Source of the DNA: Bacillota bacterium
GTDB taxonomy: Bacteria > Bacillota > UBA4882 > UBA8346
Direction: 5' to 3'
Assembly: GCA_023436305.1 (NCBI GenBank)
Contig: JAEZJQ010000066.1
Location: forward strand, 1-24,827
DNA: 24,827 bases
In this document: one piece after another, positions 1 to 8,092 of the stretch
How the letters are laid out: the number at the start of each line of letters is the position of its first letter
How positions within the stretch are numbered: the stretch's first letter is position 1
Notes under the pieces: model-generated
The model's database searches: none
What the model saw: only the letters and a program-made list of their open reading frames with translations
Told to the model about the DNA's origin: nothing
Translations under genes and position numbers: made by a program

Positions 1-69
1 TAGTAGCGTTCCCGAATGACCGTTTTTATAAGAAATATATTATCTCCAATAAGGAAAGAAACGTATTAA

Positions 70-96
70 TTGAAATGTTAAGGAGGATCTTATAAT
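70..96 (+). promoter_or_regulatory. Possible promoter of the hybrid kinase gene
   Basis: A perfect -10 hexamer TATAAT lies at 91-96. TTGAAA at 70-75 could be the -35, but the spacer is only 15 bp, shorter than the usual 17. An SD-like AAGGAGG (80-86) falls inside the spacer and has no good start codon after it. Transcription would start near 103, about 60 nt before the gene. Weak call. Confidence 0.3.
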
Positions 97-165
97 CAAA
101 GAAAACGATCGATAAAGCAATGTGAAAACTATGTTTTATTAATCAACAACAATAGAGGTGTGGAT

Positions 166-2667
166 GTGCTTAAGGTTTTAGACAAAGAAGGTTACGAGGA
201 GTATTATTTCAGCAAATCGCTCATCGGTATCCGTGTTACTATATTTTTAAGCATTTTCATTTATATTATACTTAGATTCACGATCTCAACGATATTGCCG
301 CATTCAAAAGGCATTTTTCTGTTCTTGGATGCGATAATGATAATCTGGTGCTCTTTGCTTGCGGCTCTTTCATTTTCAAAATCCTTTAAGAATTATTACC
401 AGCTGATATTGGGAATAACTACATTTCTGATGGGCTACGTCAATTTAAGTGTCATCGCGTTCGCCCAAAAGGGTGAATTGGGATATTCGATATGTTATGA
501 CAGTTTATTTTTGATATTGTTCGGCACGACGGCTTTGTACCGTTGTAAATTATGGATATCCGCGCTTAATGGGACTTTAATTCTATTAGGTTACACCTCG
601 ATTTATATTTTCAAGCAACCCGGCCTTATGAGTTCCAATCACCGGATATTGTTTTTTAATAATATGTTTTATCTTTCGGCAACCTTTGGAGTCAGTCTCT
701 TATCCCATTATCTTTTCGATTACTACCTACGCAGAGATTTTAATAACATCTTGACCATTAACCAAGCCAATTTAAAACTGCAGGAACTGGACAAGGCTAA
801 ATCCAAATTCCTCGTGAACATATCTCACGAGTTCAGGACGCCGTTGACCCTGATTCTCTCGCCCCTCGAGGCTGTGATTCAGGGTAATTACGGGAAAATG
901 ATCGAATCCAATCATTTCATTCTACAAACGATTCGTAATAATACTTTGCGATTACTCGGGCTTATTAACAACCTGCTTGATCTTTCCAAACTGGAAGCCG
1001 GTAGAATGACGATTAACTTAAAAAGAATGAATATCTCGAAACTAATTGAATTTTATATAGCCAATGTCATCTCAGCGGCTGAAAATAAAGGATTGAAGCT
1101 TATCTATCATGATTATACCAAGGGTTTAACGGTGTACATCGATCCCAATTTATTTGAAAAAGCAATATTTAACCTGATTTCCAATGCCTTGAAATTTACG
1201 CCTCCGGGGGGTAAGATCGTTGTCGAACTAAATGAAACCGGCAACGAGGATGAAATTTCATTTGGCGAACAATCCGGGGAAAACCAAACCGGATATTTTC
1301 AAATATCCGTTACCGACACCGGCATCGGAATTCCTGAGGATAAACTGGTTACCATCTTCGAACGGTTTTCGCAACTGGACGATTCATCTGTCCGCAAATA
1401 CAAAGGAACTGGTATCGGTCTTGCTCTAACCAAGGAAATCGTGGAACTATCGGGCGGCAAGATTGAAGTAAAAAGTAAAACCGGTGAGGGCTCGACCTTT
1501 ATCATTACTCTTCCGATTCAAGTTGAAGAAACTCCCGGAAATGAAGCCAATTTTGAAAGCAGCGGGGACATCAACACCTATATTTTATCCGATATCCCCC
1601 AGGGGATAACCGCTCCCCCCGTAAATGCAAATGCGTCAATGGACGCTAAATCATTCCGGATTTTAATCGTGGAAGATAACCCGGAGATGATCTCTTTCCT
1701 GACTTCGATATTAGATAAAGAATATAATATTGTAACTGCCGCTAACGGATTAGAGGGTATCCGAACGGCAGGCATCTATTTGCCTGATTTAATTCTCTCC
1801 GATGTAATGATGCCGGAGATGGACGGATACGAAATGACCGCAAGACTGCGGCAAAATGATATATTTCAAGGGATCCCCATCATTTTACTTACCGCCAAGG
1901 CGGAAATACCCATGAAAATCGAAGGGCTTGAGCTTGGTGCAACCGATTATATCGCGAAGCCTTTCAATGCCCGTGAATTAATAGCCCGGATAAAATCACA
2001 ACTGGACATGAAGCGCCTCCGGGATGAGATCGCATCTCAAAAAGAGACCCTGGCCAAAAGCGAAGTCAGATTTCGAGAAATGGCCGACTTCCTTCCCTCG
2101 GCTATTATTGAGACCAACAAGGATTTTGAAATCACTTATTTAAATCAAGCCGCCATTAAAATTCTCGGGCTAACCCAACCTGATTTCACAGAAGCGGTTT
2201 ACCTTAAGGAATTCATCCATTTTGAGGATCAACAGCGATTTGGTTCCGAAATGAGTAATATCCTTCACAAAGGAACGCCCGGCGTTTATGAATATAAATT
2301 TCAAAGTCAAGACGGCCAGGACTTTTTGGTTTTACTTAAAGCAACATTGCTCATTGATCAAAACAATATCCGCTTAAGGATGGCGATGATCGAAATCAAC
2401 ACGTTTTTTAACCTGGTTGCACTTCCGGATGAAGCGTTTTATAAAAAATACCAAATCACCGACAAGGAAAAAAGCATTTTAATGGAGGTATTGATGGGAC
2501 GCCGGAATAAAGAAATTGGTAAGAAATTTTTTATCAGTGAAATTGCCGTCAAAAAACATATTTCGAATCTGTTCCAAAAAACCGGTGTCAATAGCCGGAG
2601 CGAATTATTCAAACTGATTCAAGGTGAAAAAAATCATCCGGCAACCTCCCGGCCACCGGATGATTGA
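166..2667 (+). CDS. Hybrid sensor histidine kinase / response regulator with LuxR-type HTH output domain
   Basis: Membrane-bound sensor that should autophosphorylate, pass phosphate to its own receiver and regulate transcription through a DNA-binding tail. In numbering from the GTG at 160 (835 residues): about six hydrophobic segments (21-190), HisKA with the phosphoacceptor motif ISHEFRTPL (H223), HATPase with N box (338-342), DTGIGIP (386-392) and GTGIGLAL (416-423), then a receiver with acidic D506, phospho-acceptor D548 in LILSDVMMPEMDG, T578 and K600. A PAS-like region (about 635-745) is followed by a LuxR/GerE HTH (about 764-820, with NKEIGKKFFISEIAVKKH). I prefer the GTG at 166 because AGAGGTG (154-160) is then about 5 nt upstream, whereas it would overlap the GTG at 160. 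The adjoining polysaccharide genes suggest, but do not show, a carbohydrate-related signal. Kinase with receiver is certain; PAS is less sure. Confidence 0.93.
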   Translation: MLKVLDKEGYEEYYFSKSLIGIRVTIFLSIFIYIILRFTISTILPHSKGIFLFLDAIMIIWCSLLAALSFSKSFKNYYQLILGITTFLMGYVNLSVIAFAQKGELGYSICYDSLFLILFGTTALYRCKLWISALNGTLILLGYTSIYIFKQPGLMSSNHRILFFNNMFYLSATFGVSLLSHYLFDYYLRRDFNNILTINQANLKLQELDKAKSKFLVNISHEFRTPLTLILSPLEAVIQGNYGKMIESNHFILQTIRNNTLRLLGLINNLLDLSKLEAGRMTINLKRMNISKLIEFYIANVISAAENKGLKLIYHDYTKGLTVYIDPNLFEKAIFNLISNALKFTPPGGKIVVELNETGNEDEISFGEQSGENQTGYFQISVTDTGIGIPEDKLVTIFERFSQLDDSSVRKYKGTGIGLALTKEIVELSGGKIEVKSKTGEGSTFIITLPIQVEETPGNEANFESSGDINTYILSDIPQGITAPPVNANASMDAKSFRILIVEDNPEMISFLTSILDKEYNIVTAANGLEGIRTAGIYLPDLILSDVMMPEMDGYEMTARLRQNDIFQGIPIILLTAKAEIPMKIEGLELGATDYIAKPFNARELIARIKSQLDMKRLRDEIASQKETLAKSEVRFREMADFLPSAIIETNKDFEITYLNQAAIKILGLTQPDFTEAVYLKEFIHFEDQQRFGSEMSNILHKGTPGVYEYKFQSQDGQDFLVLLKATLLIDQNNIRLRMAMIEINTFFNLVALPDEAFYKKYQITDKEKSILMEVLMGRRNKEIGKKFFISEIAVKKHISNLFQKTGVNSRSELFKLIQGEKNHPATSRPPDD
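2627..2665 (-). terminator. Intrinsic terminator for the minus strand, inside the 3' end of the kinase gene
   Basis: A perfect 10-bp stem (AATCATCCGG 2632-2641 with CCGGATGATT 2656-2665) is followed, on the minus strand, by a run of U from A2627-A2632. It fits termination of the GH9 remnant transcript. The plus strand has no T run after the stem, so it would not terminate the kinase gene itself. Confidence 0.75.
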
Positions 2668-2714
2668 AACTCCAAATAACTTAACTTTGCCATTATTATT
2701 GAAATCTTAATGAA

Positions 2715-3119
2715 TTATGGCTCAACGCCCCACCATAGTGTCAACTTGCCGGTATTTTGGCTGGACAAGTCAAAGATATCTTTATACTCATATAAGGACC
2801 ACCCCAGTACGGATGCCGCGTATCCTTGGGTTAACCCGTATTTGACATGGCCTCCGTTGTCATGAAAACCTCCCGTCAAATTCAAGCCCAAGTCATTACC
2901 GTCCGTGGTGTGACAAACCCCTCTCCATTGGCTAAACACATTATCAATCGCTGCATTGGGACCGCATTTATTGCCGTCGTAAAACCATACCGCTTTTACC
3001 AAAGCCTCTTTATATTCGCTGTAACCAAAAGAAGCTATCGCAGGAACGCTTACTGAGACAATTACCGTGATAAATAACAATACAAATACCAGTAGTAATA
3101 TCCAATTATTTTTTTTCAT
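2715..3119 (-). pseudogene. Truncated glycoside hydrolase family 9 (cellulase-type) N-terminal fragment
   Basis: The product has an N-terminal signal peptide (MKKNNWILLLVFVLLF... ending near PAIAS) and then about 100 residues matching the start of GH9 catalytic domains: YKEALVKAVWFYDGNKCGP, a QWRG segment, LNLTGGFHDNGGHVKYGL and GWSLYEYKDIF. A GH9 domain normally needs roughly 400 or more residues, but this reading frame stops after 134. The usual GG-x-x-DAGDHVKF motif reads DNGGHVKY here, so the second aspartate (the family's catalytic base) is glycine. The start is ATG 3119 (or 3122), with SD GGGAG at 3126-3130. The longer frame beginning at 3176 reads through the MITE and is unlikely. It is either a decayed gene or a short secreted GH9-like protein of unknown role. 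Confidence 0.7.
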
Positions 3120-3132
3120 CATTTTCTCCCCT

Positions 3133-3249
3133 CTAGGAGTCTGTGCGAGTAACACATTTTTATAGCTTAAAACCACAATATCTTGTATTAGATTGTGCTA
3201 CTAAACACTAAATACGCTTCGAAAACCTATTACCCGCACAGACTCCTAG
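3133..3249. mobile_element. 117-bp MITE-like element, copy 1
   Basis: The ends are a 20-bp terminal inverted repeat, CTAGGAGTCTGTGCGAGTAA and its complement, with one mismatch. The interior is AT-rich and has no coding capacity. A second copy of exactly the same length and orientation lies at 18156-18272, differing at about 6 positions by my count. The outer CTAG at both ends may be a 4-bp target duplication or part of the repeat. This copy sits 3 nt beyond the SD of the GH9 fragment, so it separates that gene from any promoter further upstream. Confidence 0.88.
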
Positions 3250-3430
3250 ATTAAATTATTACTGAGCATCGCAATTATCTTGATATTGAAATCAGCACAG
3301 CCCCCTCTCTTTTTTTAACCGGCTTTTTTATAATTGCCGGTATTTTAAAGCAAATTCCTTATACCTTATCGATAGGCTTATATTAAAAAATATATATCAG
3401 ATTAAATTGGAAAAAATATACTTCTAGTAT
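3250..3430. other. AT-rich intergenic stretch without a recognised gene
   Basis: A small hairpin (ACCGGC 3318-3323 with GCCGGT 3336-3341) and AT-rich sequence are present. No convincing ORF or promoter was seen. It may contain the original promoter of the GH9 gene, now displaced by the MITE. Confidence 0.4.
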
Positions 3431-3470
3431 AAAAAAAATAATCCGGCAGTCAGCAAGACCCCGGATTATT
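3431..3470 (-). terminator. Intrinsic terminator of the xylanase/ABC operon
   Basis: A 10-bp stem, AATAATCCGG (3437-3446) with CCGGATTATT (3461-3470), is followed on the minus strand by a long U run (from A3431-A3438). It lies about 215 nt downstream of the xylanase stop codon. The plus strand has TTATTTGTTG after the stem, so weak bidirectional action is possible. Confidence 0.8.
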
Positions 3471-3685
3471 TGTTGTAATAATATTTATTTGACCGTGTCG
3501 AAATACCGCATCCGGTCGATGTCCACCACCCCATCTCAATATTGGTTCTAGCTTTGATTATTGCATCTTTTGCACTTCTTTAATTATTCACCGATGAAAT
3601 TAATCCATTTGCGTTAATATGCATTAATTCGCGTTTTCAAAGCAACGTGTCTCCGAACCTGATCTCACTTCACAATCTGGATTTG

Positions 3686-6025
3686 CTATTGTACTTCCTT
3701 AACCGAAACATTGTCAATATAGAAATTGACTCCTGGGACCGGACCTTCGGCATAAATCTCCAGGGCAGTCAGTTTTCCGTCGGCGGTAACCTTGTACTCA
3801 CCGGTAATCTGAGTCCAACCGGTATTATTAGCGGTACCGGCGGCAACGGAATCATAATGGTCCCCGCCTTTATCGGTCCGCTTACAGGTAATTTTCATCG
3901 TATCGGATGCTGCGTTTTCAAGTCTAACCCAGGCTGATACCATATATGTCTTCCCAACTTCCATTCTGGAAAGCTGGCTTTGGGCGATTCCCTGCCAACC
4001 GGCGGTTCGTTTGGAGACATAAGCACTGTATTTCCCTTCCTGGGCTTGATCTTTAACGGTAGTAATTACGGTGGAACCAAAACTATACCATCCATCGGTA
4101 GACCCGGCTTCAAAACCCGGATTATTCATTAAATTGTCACCAACCGCCACCGGAAGCAGGATCGGAGTCGGCGCGTCATCGATGGGGACACTTGCCTTTT
4201 CGGTGAACCGGAACCAATTGATATTCAAAAGATAACCGGCCCTCCCGGTAAATACCAGATATAAATCATGAACCCCGGCAACTCCTTTAACGGCGCATGC
4301 TTTGGTGACATAAGCCTGCCAACCGCCGGTTGATGTTACGGGCAAGGTTCCGATTAACGTTCCGGTAGTGTTGTCAAGCCGTAGTTCGATATTTCCACCG
4401 GCGGTGGCGGAGGCAACCCTGGCTTCAAAATAGGGGAAGCCTTTACCAAAGTCGATTTTTTTATAACACAGATAATCGCCGTTTTCAATATAACCGACAT
4501 TGGCGCCACCTTCACCGCAGGGCTCGGATTGAGTCCCCGTTTGGGCATCCAGACTTTCAGCTTCAATCTTGGTATCGGCTTTAATGATACCGCGTTCTTG
4601 AGCCTTTGGTTCCGATCCGGAATCCACAAAATTGGCGACGGCCGGTAATTCGGCTCCGGTACCACGGTCAACAAAGGTAGTGACACTTTTGTTTCGAAGA
4701 AGAGCCATGAATACCCCCTCGGAAACGGCGAGCGGAGAAAGTTTGACCAGGTTCTCGGACTCGGAGGTCCGATAAGCAGCAACCGAATTGAGACTTGGAA
4801 AATCGCTAAGTTTAAAGTTAACGATCTGGTCGGAGTCTCCCTTGTTAATGGCAACAATGGCAAATTTGCCGGTGGCTTTATCCTTATATGCCGAGACAAA
4901 TACATTGGGCGCCGGTTTCGGAGCAACATCGATCCGGACAAACCCCGGCCTAACAAACCGGCTGAAATTACCGATGGTGTACAGACGTTTATAGACCTGA
5001 TAAGTCCGATCCGGAGAGATGCTAATCAACGCTCCACCTCCGCCTTCTTTATTCGCTACAAACCACCAGTAACACCAGGCATTGACTTCGGTTACCGTCA
5101 TTTGATCATGGATTAATTTGGCATACTTCAAACCATCTTCCAGCGTTCCGTCAACCGAATTATTATTGCCCACTTCAGTCATCCAGATTGCTTTACCTTT
5201 ACTTTTGGCTAATGGAAACTCCCGAACGACAAAATCATAAGCATGGGTTCCGATAATATCAACCCTCGCCGCGGTGGCCGGATCCTTTAATGTATCATAA
5301 GCATATGCTTCGTCAAAATTCATTTGTTCCGGCATTATTACTTTAGCGTTAATATTATCCTTTTTAAATACCGGTATCAGATGCTTCTTGATAAATTCTT
5401 TGAATTGCAGGCTAGTCCACCGGCATGAGGAATAATCAGTGGTTAGATCCGGTTCATTCGCCAGGGAGATGGCGTAGATATCAATATCATGATGTTGTTT
5501 ATAGCCCCGTACATAATTTGAAAGGTACTCCGCATAGGCCTGGTATTTATCCGGGCGGAGTTCCCCGCCATTCACCACGCTGTTGTTGGTTTTCATCCAG
5601 GCGGGCGGGCTCCATACCGTACTCATAAATCGGGTAACCCCGTATTTTTTGGCCTCATTCATCAGCCAAATCTGGTCTTCATCCCCGGTCCAGTTCCATT
5701 CCCCTTCCTTGGGTTCAATGGTTGAGGTAGCCACCCCGTCTCCCACCAGGTTGCGTACAATATTCAACCCAATCCCCGCTTTTTGGGAAAAGAACAGATC
5801 CAGAATCTTCTGCCGGGAGCTTTCCGGAAAAATCATCAAACTCCCCGCTTGATGGAAAGCCCCCGATGCCCCGAATCCTTCAATGAATTGTCTTTCGGAA
5901 TTCCAGTTCACTTCACAAACAGAGTTAGCCGCGCTCACCGGAATAAAGGCCATAATACTTCCGACAATCAATAATAAAACCAACATCAAATTTTTTGCCT
6001 TTGTTCTTTTCGGTTGCATAATCAT
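3686..6025 (-). CDS. Secreted GH30-family xylanase with CBM6 and CBM22-like modules
   Basis: Likely an extracellular endo-xylanase/glucuronoxylanase. A signal peptide (about 1-33, hydrophobic LMLVLLLIVGSIMAF, ending PVSAA) precedes a GH30-type clan-A barrel (about 37-455). Visible landmarks are EGFGASGAFHQAG, WSPPAWMKTN, the acid/base glutamate in SLANEPD (E191) and the nucleophile in WMTEVG (E284). Next come a CBM6-like module (about 486-607: KIEAESLDAQTG, GYIENGDYLCYK, NINWFRF) and a C-terminal CBM22/CBM4_9-like module (about 631-778: NNPGFEAGSTDGW, YIDNVSVKEV), both typical of xylan binding. The SD AAAGGA precedes ATG 6025 by 4 nt and ATG 6019 by 10 nt, so either could be the start. It lies 189 nt downstream of the permease genes and probably belongs to the same operon, so oligosaccharides released outside would be imported by the adjacent ABC system. 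Substrate is inferred from family; the exact GH30 subfamily is not proven. Confidence 0.92.
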   Translation of the reverse strand: MIMQPKRTKAKNLMLVLLLIVGSIMAFIPVSAANSVCEVNWNSERQFIEGFGASGAFHQAGSLMIFPESSRQKILDLFFSQKAGIGLNIVRNLVGDGVATSTIEPKEGEWNWTGDEDQIWLMNEAKKYGVTRFMSTVWSPPAWMKTNNSVVNGGELRPDKYQAYAEYLSNYVRGYKQHHDIDIYAISLANEPDLTTDYSSCRWTSLQFKEFIKKHLIPVFKKDNINAKVIMPEQMNFDEAYAYDTLKDPATAARVDIIGTHAYDFVVREFPLAKSKGKAIWMTEVGNNNSVDGTLEDGLKYAKLIHDQMTVTEVNAWCYWWFVANKEGGGGALISISPDRTYQVYKRLYTIGNFSRFVRPGFVRIDVAPKPAPNVFVSAYKDKATGKFAIVAINKGDSDQIVNFKLSDFPSLNSVAAYRTSESENLVKLSPLAVSEGVFMALLRNKSVTTFVDRGTGAELPAVANFVDSGSEPKAQERGIIKADTKIEAESLDAQTGTQSEPCGEGGANVGYIENGDYLCYKKIDFGKGFPYFEARVASATAGGNIELRLDNTTGTLIGTLPVTSTGGWQAYVTKACAVKGVAGVHDLYLVFTGRAGYLLNINWFRFTEKASVPIDDAPTPILLPVAVGDNLMNNPGFEAGSTDGWYSFGSTVITTVKDQAQEGKYSAYVSKRTAGWQGIAQSQLSRMEVGKTYMVSAWVRLENAASDTMKITCKRTDKGGDHYDSVAAGTANNTGWTQITGEYKVTADGKLTALEIYAEGPVPGVNFYIDNVSVKEVQ

Positions 6026-6214
6026 TCATTCCTTTCATATAAAATAAGTTGCGAGTCAAAAATCACGGGACACGGATGAAGGATCACGAGTACAAGTCTA
6101 AACTAAAACTCTTAATCCTTTTATCTCCTATAAATTCTCTAAATTATGGTTGAATCCTGGTGGTCCTATAATTCATAAAATCATGGTCAATCCGATAAAA
6201 CTAATAACTCCTGA

Positions 6215-7048
6215 TTAGCTCTTAACTCCACCGGTCATTCCTTCAATGAACTGCCGCTGAAAGACCAGAAACATTGCAACGGGCACAATGGCTACCAGGA
6301 AACTGGTGGCAATAATCGACCCAAAATCCCTGGAATAAAAAGTATTCATAAAGTATATCCGGATGGACAGCGTAGCCAGTTCTTCCTTTTGTAAAATTAA
6401 AATCGGCCACAATAAATCCCGCCAGACACCGAGAAAGGTAAAAATGGCCAGGGCCGCCAACGCAGGTTTCGCCAGCGGCATGGCGATTTGCCACCAAATG
6501 CGCCACTGATTGGCGCCGTCCATAAAAGCCGCTTCAAAAAAATCAACCGGAATCTTGATAAAATATTGACGTAATAAAAATACTCCATAGGCGGAAACGG
6601 AGCCTGGAATAATTAAACCGGCAAAACTATTGATTAAATGTAAACCGGTGGCAATCCGGTAGCTGGGGACAATCATGGTGAATCCCGGTAACATCATGGT
6701 GGCCAGAATGATATAAAAAATGATCTGGCGGCCTTTAAACCGGATTGTGGCAAGGGCGAAAGCACACCATGAACAGATTAACAGCTGGGCGATGACGGTG
6801 CCGATGGTAATAATACTGGAATTAATGAATGCTTTCCCAACCCCCCATTTGACAAATGATGTGTTAAAATTGCCCAAATTAAAATGATTGCTCCACAAGG
6901 TGACCGGTATGGAGAAGATCTCCTTCACTGGTTTAAAGGCGGAGCTGGCAAGCCATATTAACGGCATGAGATTAATGAGAGCGAACAGAGTTAATACTCC
7001 CCAGCCAATCCAACTCCAAGGCGTTCGTTTAACAATAACATCCGACAT
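6215..7048 (-). CDS. Carbohydrate ABC transporter permease (MalG/CUT1 type)
   Basis: Inner-membrane permease of 277 residues with six hydrophobic segments. The cytoplasmic EAA loop (about 172-192, EAAFMDGANQWRIWWQIAMP) docks the ATPase. The C-terminus FIEGMTGGVKS is typical of MalG/AraQ-like subunits of the CUT1 family, which import oligosaccharides. The ATG is preceded by GGGGGAAG at suitable distance. It lies 22 nt downstream of the MalF-like gene, in one operon with the binding protein. No ATPase gene is present here; CUT1 systems often share an MsmK-type ATPase encoded elsewhere. Confidence 0.95.
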   Translation of the reverse strand: MSDVIVKRTPWSWIGWGVLTLFALINLMPLIWLASSAFKPVKEIFSIPVTLWSNHFNLGNFNTSFVKWGVGKAFINSSIITIGTVIAQLLICSWCAFALATIRFKGRQIIFYIILATMMLPGFTMIVPSYRIATGLHLINSFAGLIIPGSVSAYGVFLLRQYFIKIPVDFFEAAFMDGANQWRIWWQIAMPLAKPALAALAIFTFLGVWRDLLWPILILQKEELATLSIRIYFMNTFYSRDFGSIIATSFLVAIVPVAMFLVFQRQFIEGMTGGVKS

Positions 7049-7070
7049 CGAATACTTCCCCCTTAATTGC

Positions 7071-8030
7071 TTATACCTCGTCTCTGTTGAAACCCAATAA
7101 TTTTAATTGAATAACCGTAATGACCATCACCATGGCAAAAATAATCCAACCGGCGGCGGCGGCTTGCCCGATGAAGAATTTACGAAAAGCATAACTATAA
7201 ACATAGGTCATGAGAGTCGAGGGCGCATAGTTCATAGCTTCACCGCCATTGGTGAACAATACAAACGGCAAATCGAACAACTGCATACTGCCAATGGCAG
7301 AAGTGATGAGCGAGAATGTTAAAAACGGGCGCATGAGGGGTAGGGTAATGGATATCTGTTGTCTCCACCATGAAGCGCCGTCAACAATGGCCGATTCGTA
7401 AATGGTGGAATCGATGCTCTGCAAACCGGATAATAGGTATATGGTATGATAACCCGAATATAGCCAGAAACCGATTATCATGATAATGGGCATGGCATAT
7501 TGGGATTCAGTGGTCCAGCCGGTATTGTTCGGTAAACCAATCAGCCCCATCAACCAGTTAATCATACCGAACTCCTTATTGAACAGGTTGCTGAAAATAA
7601 TTGCCGCAACCACACCACTGATAATGACCGGCACAAAGAAAGCCGCTCGTAAGGTGGTGCGCAAATATTTCGGCGCCCGGTTTAATAAGATTGCCAGCAG
7701 AAACGCGATAGGAATCTGGACAATTAAGGAGACAGCCAAATATTGGATGGTATGCCAGAGAGACTTAAAAAATATTTCATCCTGTAATACTTCCTGAAAA
7801 TTTTGGAGCCCGACGAAATCCCCTTCACCGAATCCACTGATATCCATCAGACTTAGCCGGATTCCTTCAACAAAGGGGTAAATTGTAAAAATCGCCATAA
7901 TGATTAAATAGGGTAAAACAAATAAGAAAGGAGTTACCGAAAATCCCTTTTCCTTTTTCATGGGGGATTTCCATTTTATTAATTGAAATTTTTTGGGGTT
8001 TAGAATCGATAAGTGATTGGGTTGCTCCAT
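7071..8030 (-). CDS. Carbohydrate ABC transporter permease (MalF/CUT1 type)
   Basis: Partner permease of about 319 residues. A short cytoplasmic N-terminus leads into TPFLFVLPYLIIMAIFTIYP, then further membrane segments, and the EAA loop (YESAIVDGASWWRQQ... about residues 211-237) shows it is the MalF/UgpA-like subunit. ATG 8030 is chosen because AGAGGTG lies 6 nt upstream; an in-frame GTG at 8039 lies inside that SD. Together with the adjacent MalG-like protein it should form the heterodimeric channel that takes xylan or other plant oligosaccharides from the binding protein (substrate inferred from the xylanase in the same operon). Confidence 0.95.
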   Translation of the reverse strand: MEQPNHLSILNPKKFQLIKWKSPMKKEKGFSVTPFLFVLPYLIIMAIFTIYPFVEGIRLSLMDISGFGEGDFVGLQNFQEVLQDEIFFKSLWHTIQYLAVSLIVQIPIAFLLAILLNRAPKYLRTTLRAAFFVPVIISGVVAAIIFSNLFNKEFGMINWLMGLIGLPNNTGWTTESQYAMPIIMIIGFWLYSGYHTIYLLSGLQSIDSTIYESAIVDGASWWRQQISITLPLMRPFLTFSLITSAIGSMQLFDLPFVLFTNGGEAMNYAPSTLMTYVYSYAFRKFFIGQAAAAGWIIFAMVMVITVIQLKLLGFNRDEV

Positions 8031-8045
8031 CAATTTCACCTCTTG

Positions 8046-8084
8046 CCTTGAAGCGGCGGTAAGTGCATTACCGCCGCCTCAAGG
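8046..8084 (-). other. Intercistronic stem-loop between binding protein and permease
   Basis: CCTTGA-A-GCGGCGGTAA (8046-8062) pairs with TTACCGCCGC-C-TCAAGG (8068-8084): 16 bp with one mismatch and a 5-nt loop. It starts 8 nt after the binding-protein stop and has no U run. Such hairpins in binding-protein operons usually protect the upstream mRNA end or partly block transcription, giving more binding protein than permease. That role is inferred. Confidence 0.8.
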
Positions 8085-8092
8085 ATTCTTCT

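Noticed and set aside
3120..3176. Longer N-terminus of the GH9 fragment starting at 3176
   Set aside because: The added residues come from the MITE, the signal peptide would no longer be N-terminal, and the SD at 3126-3130 points to the start at 3119/3122.
4354..4956. A 200-codon minus-strand frame overlapping the xylanase gene
   Set aside because: It is an alternative frame within the well-supported GH30/CBM6 coding region and resembles no known family.
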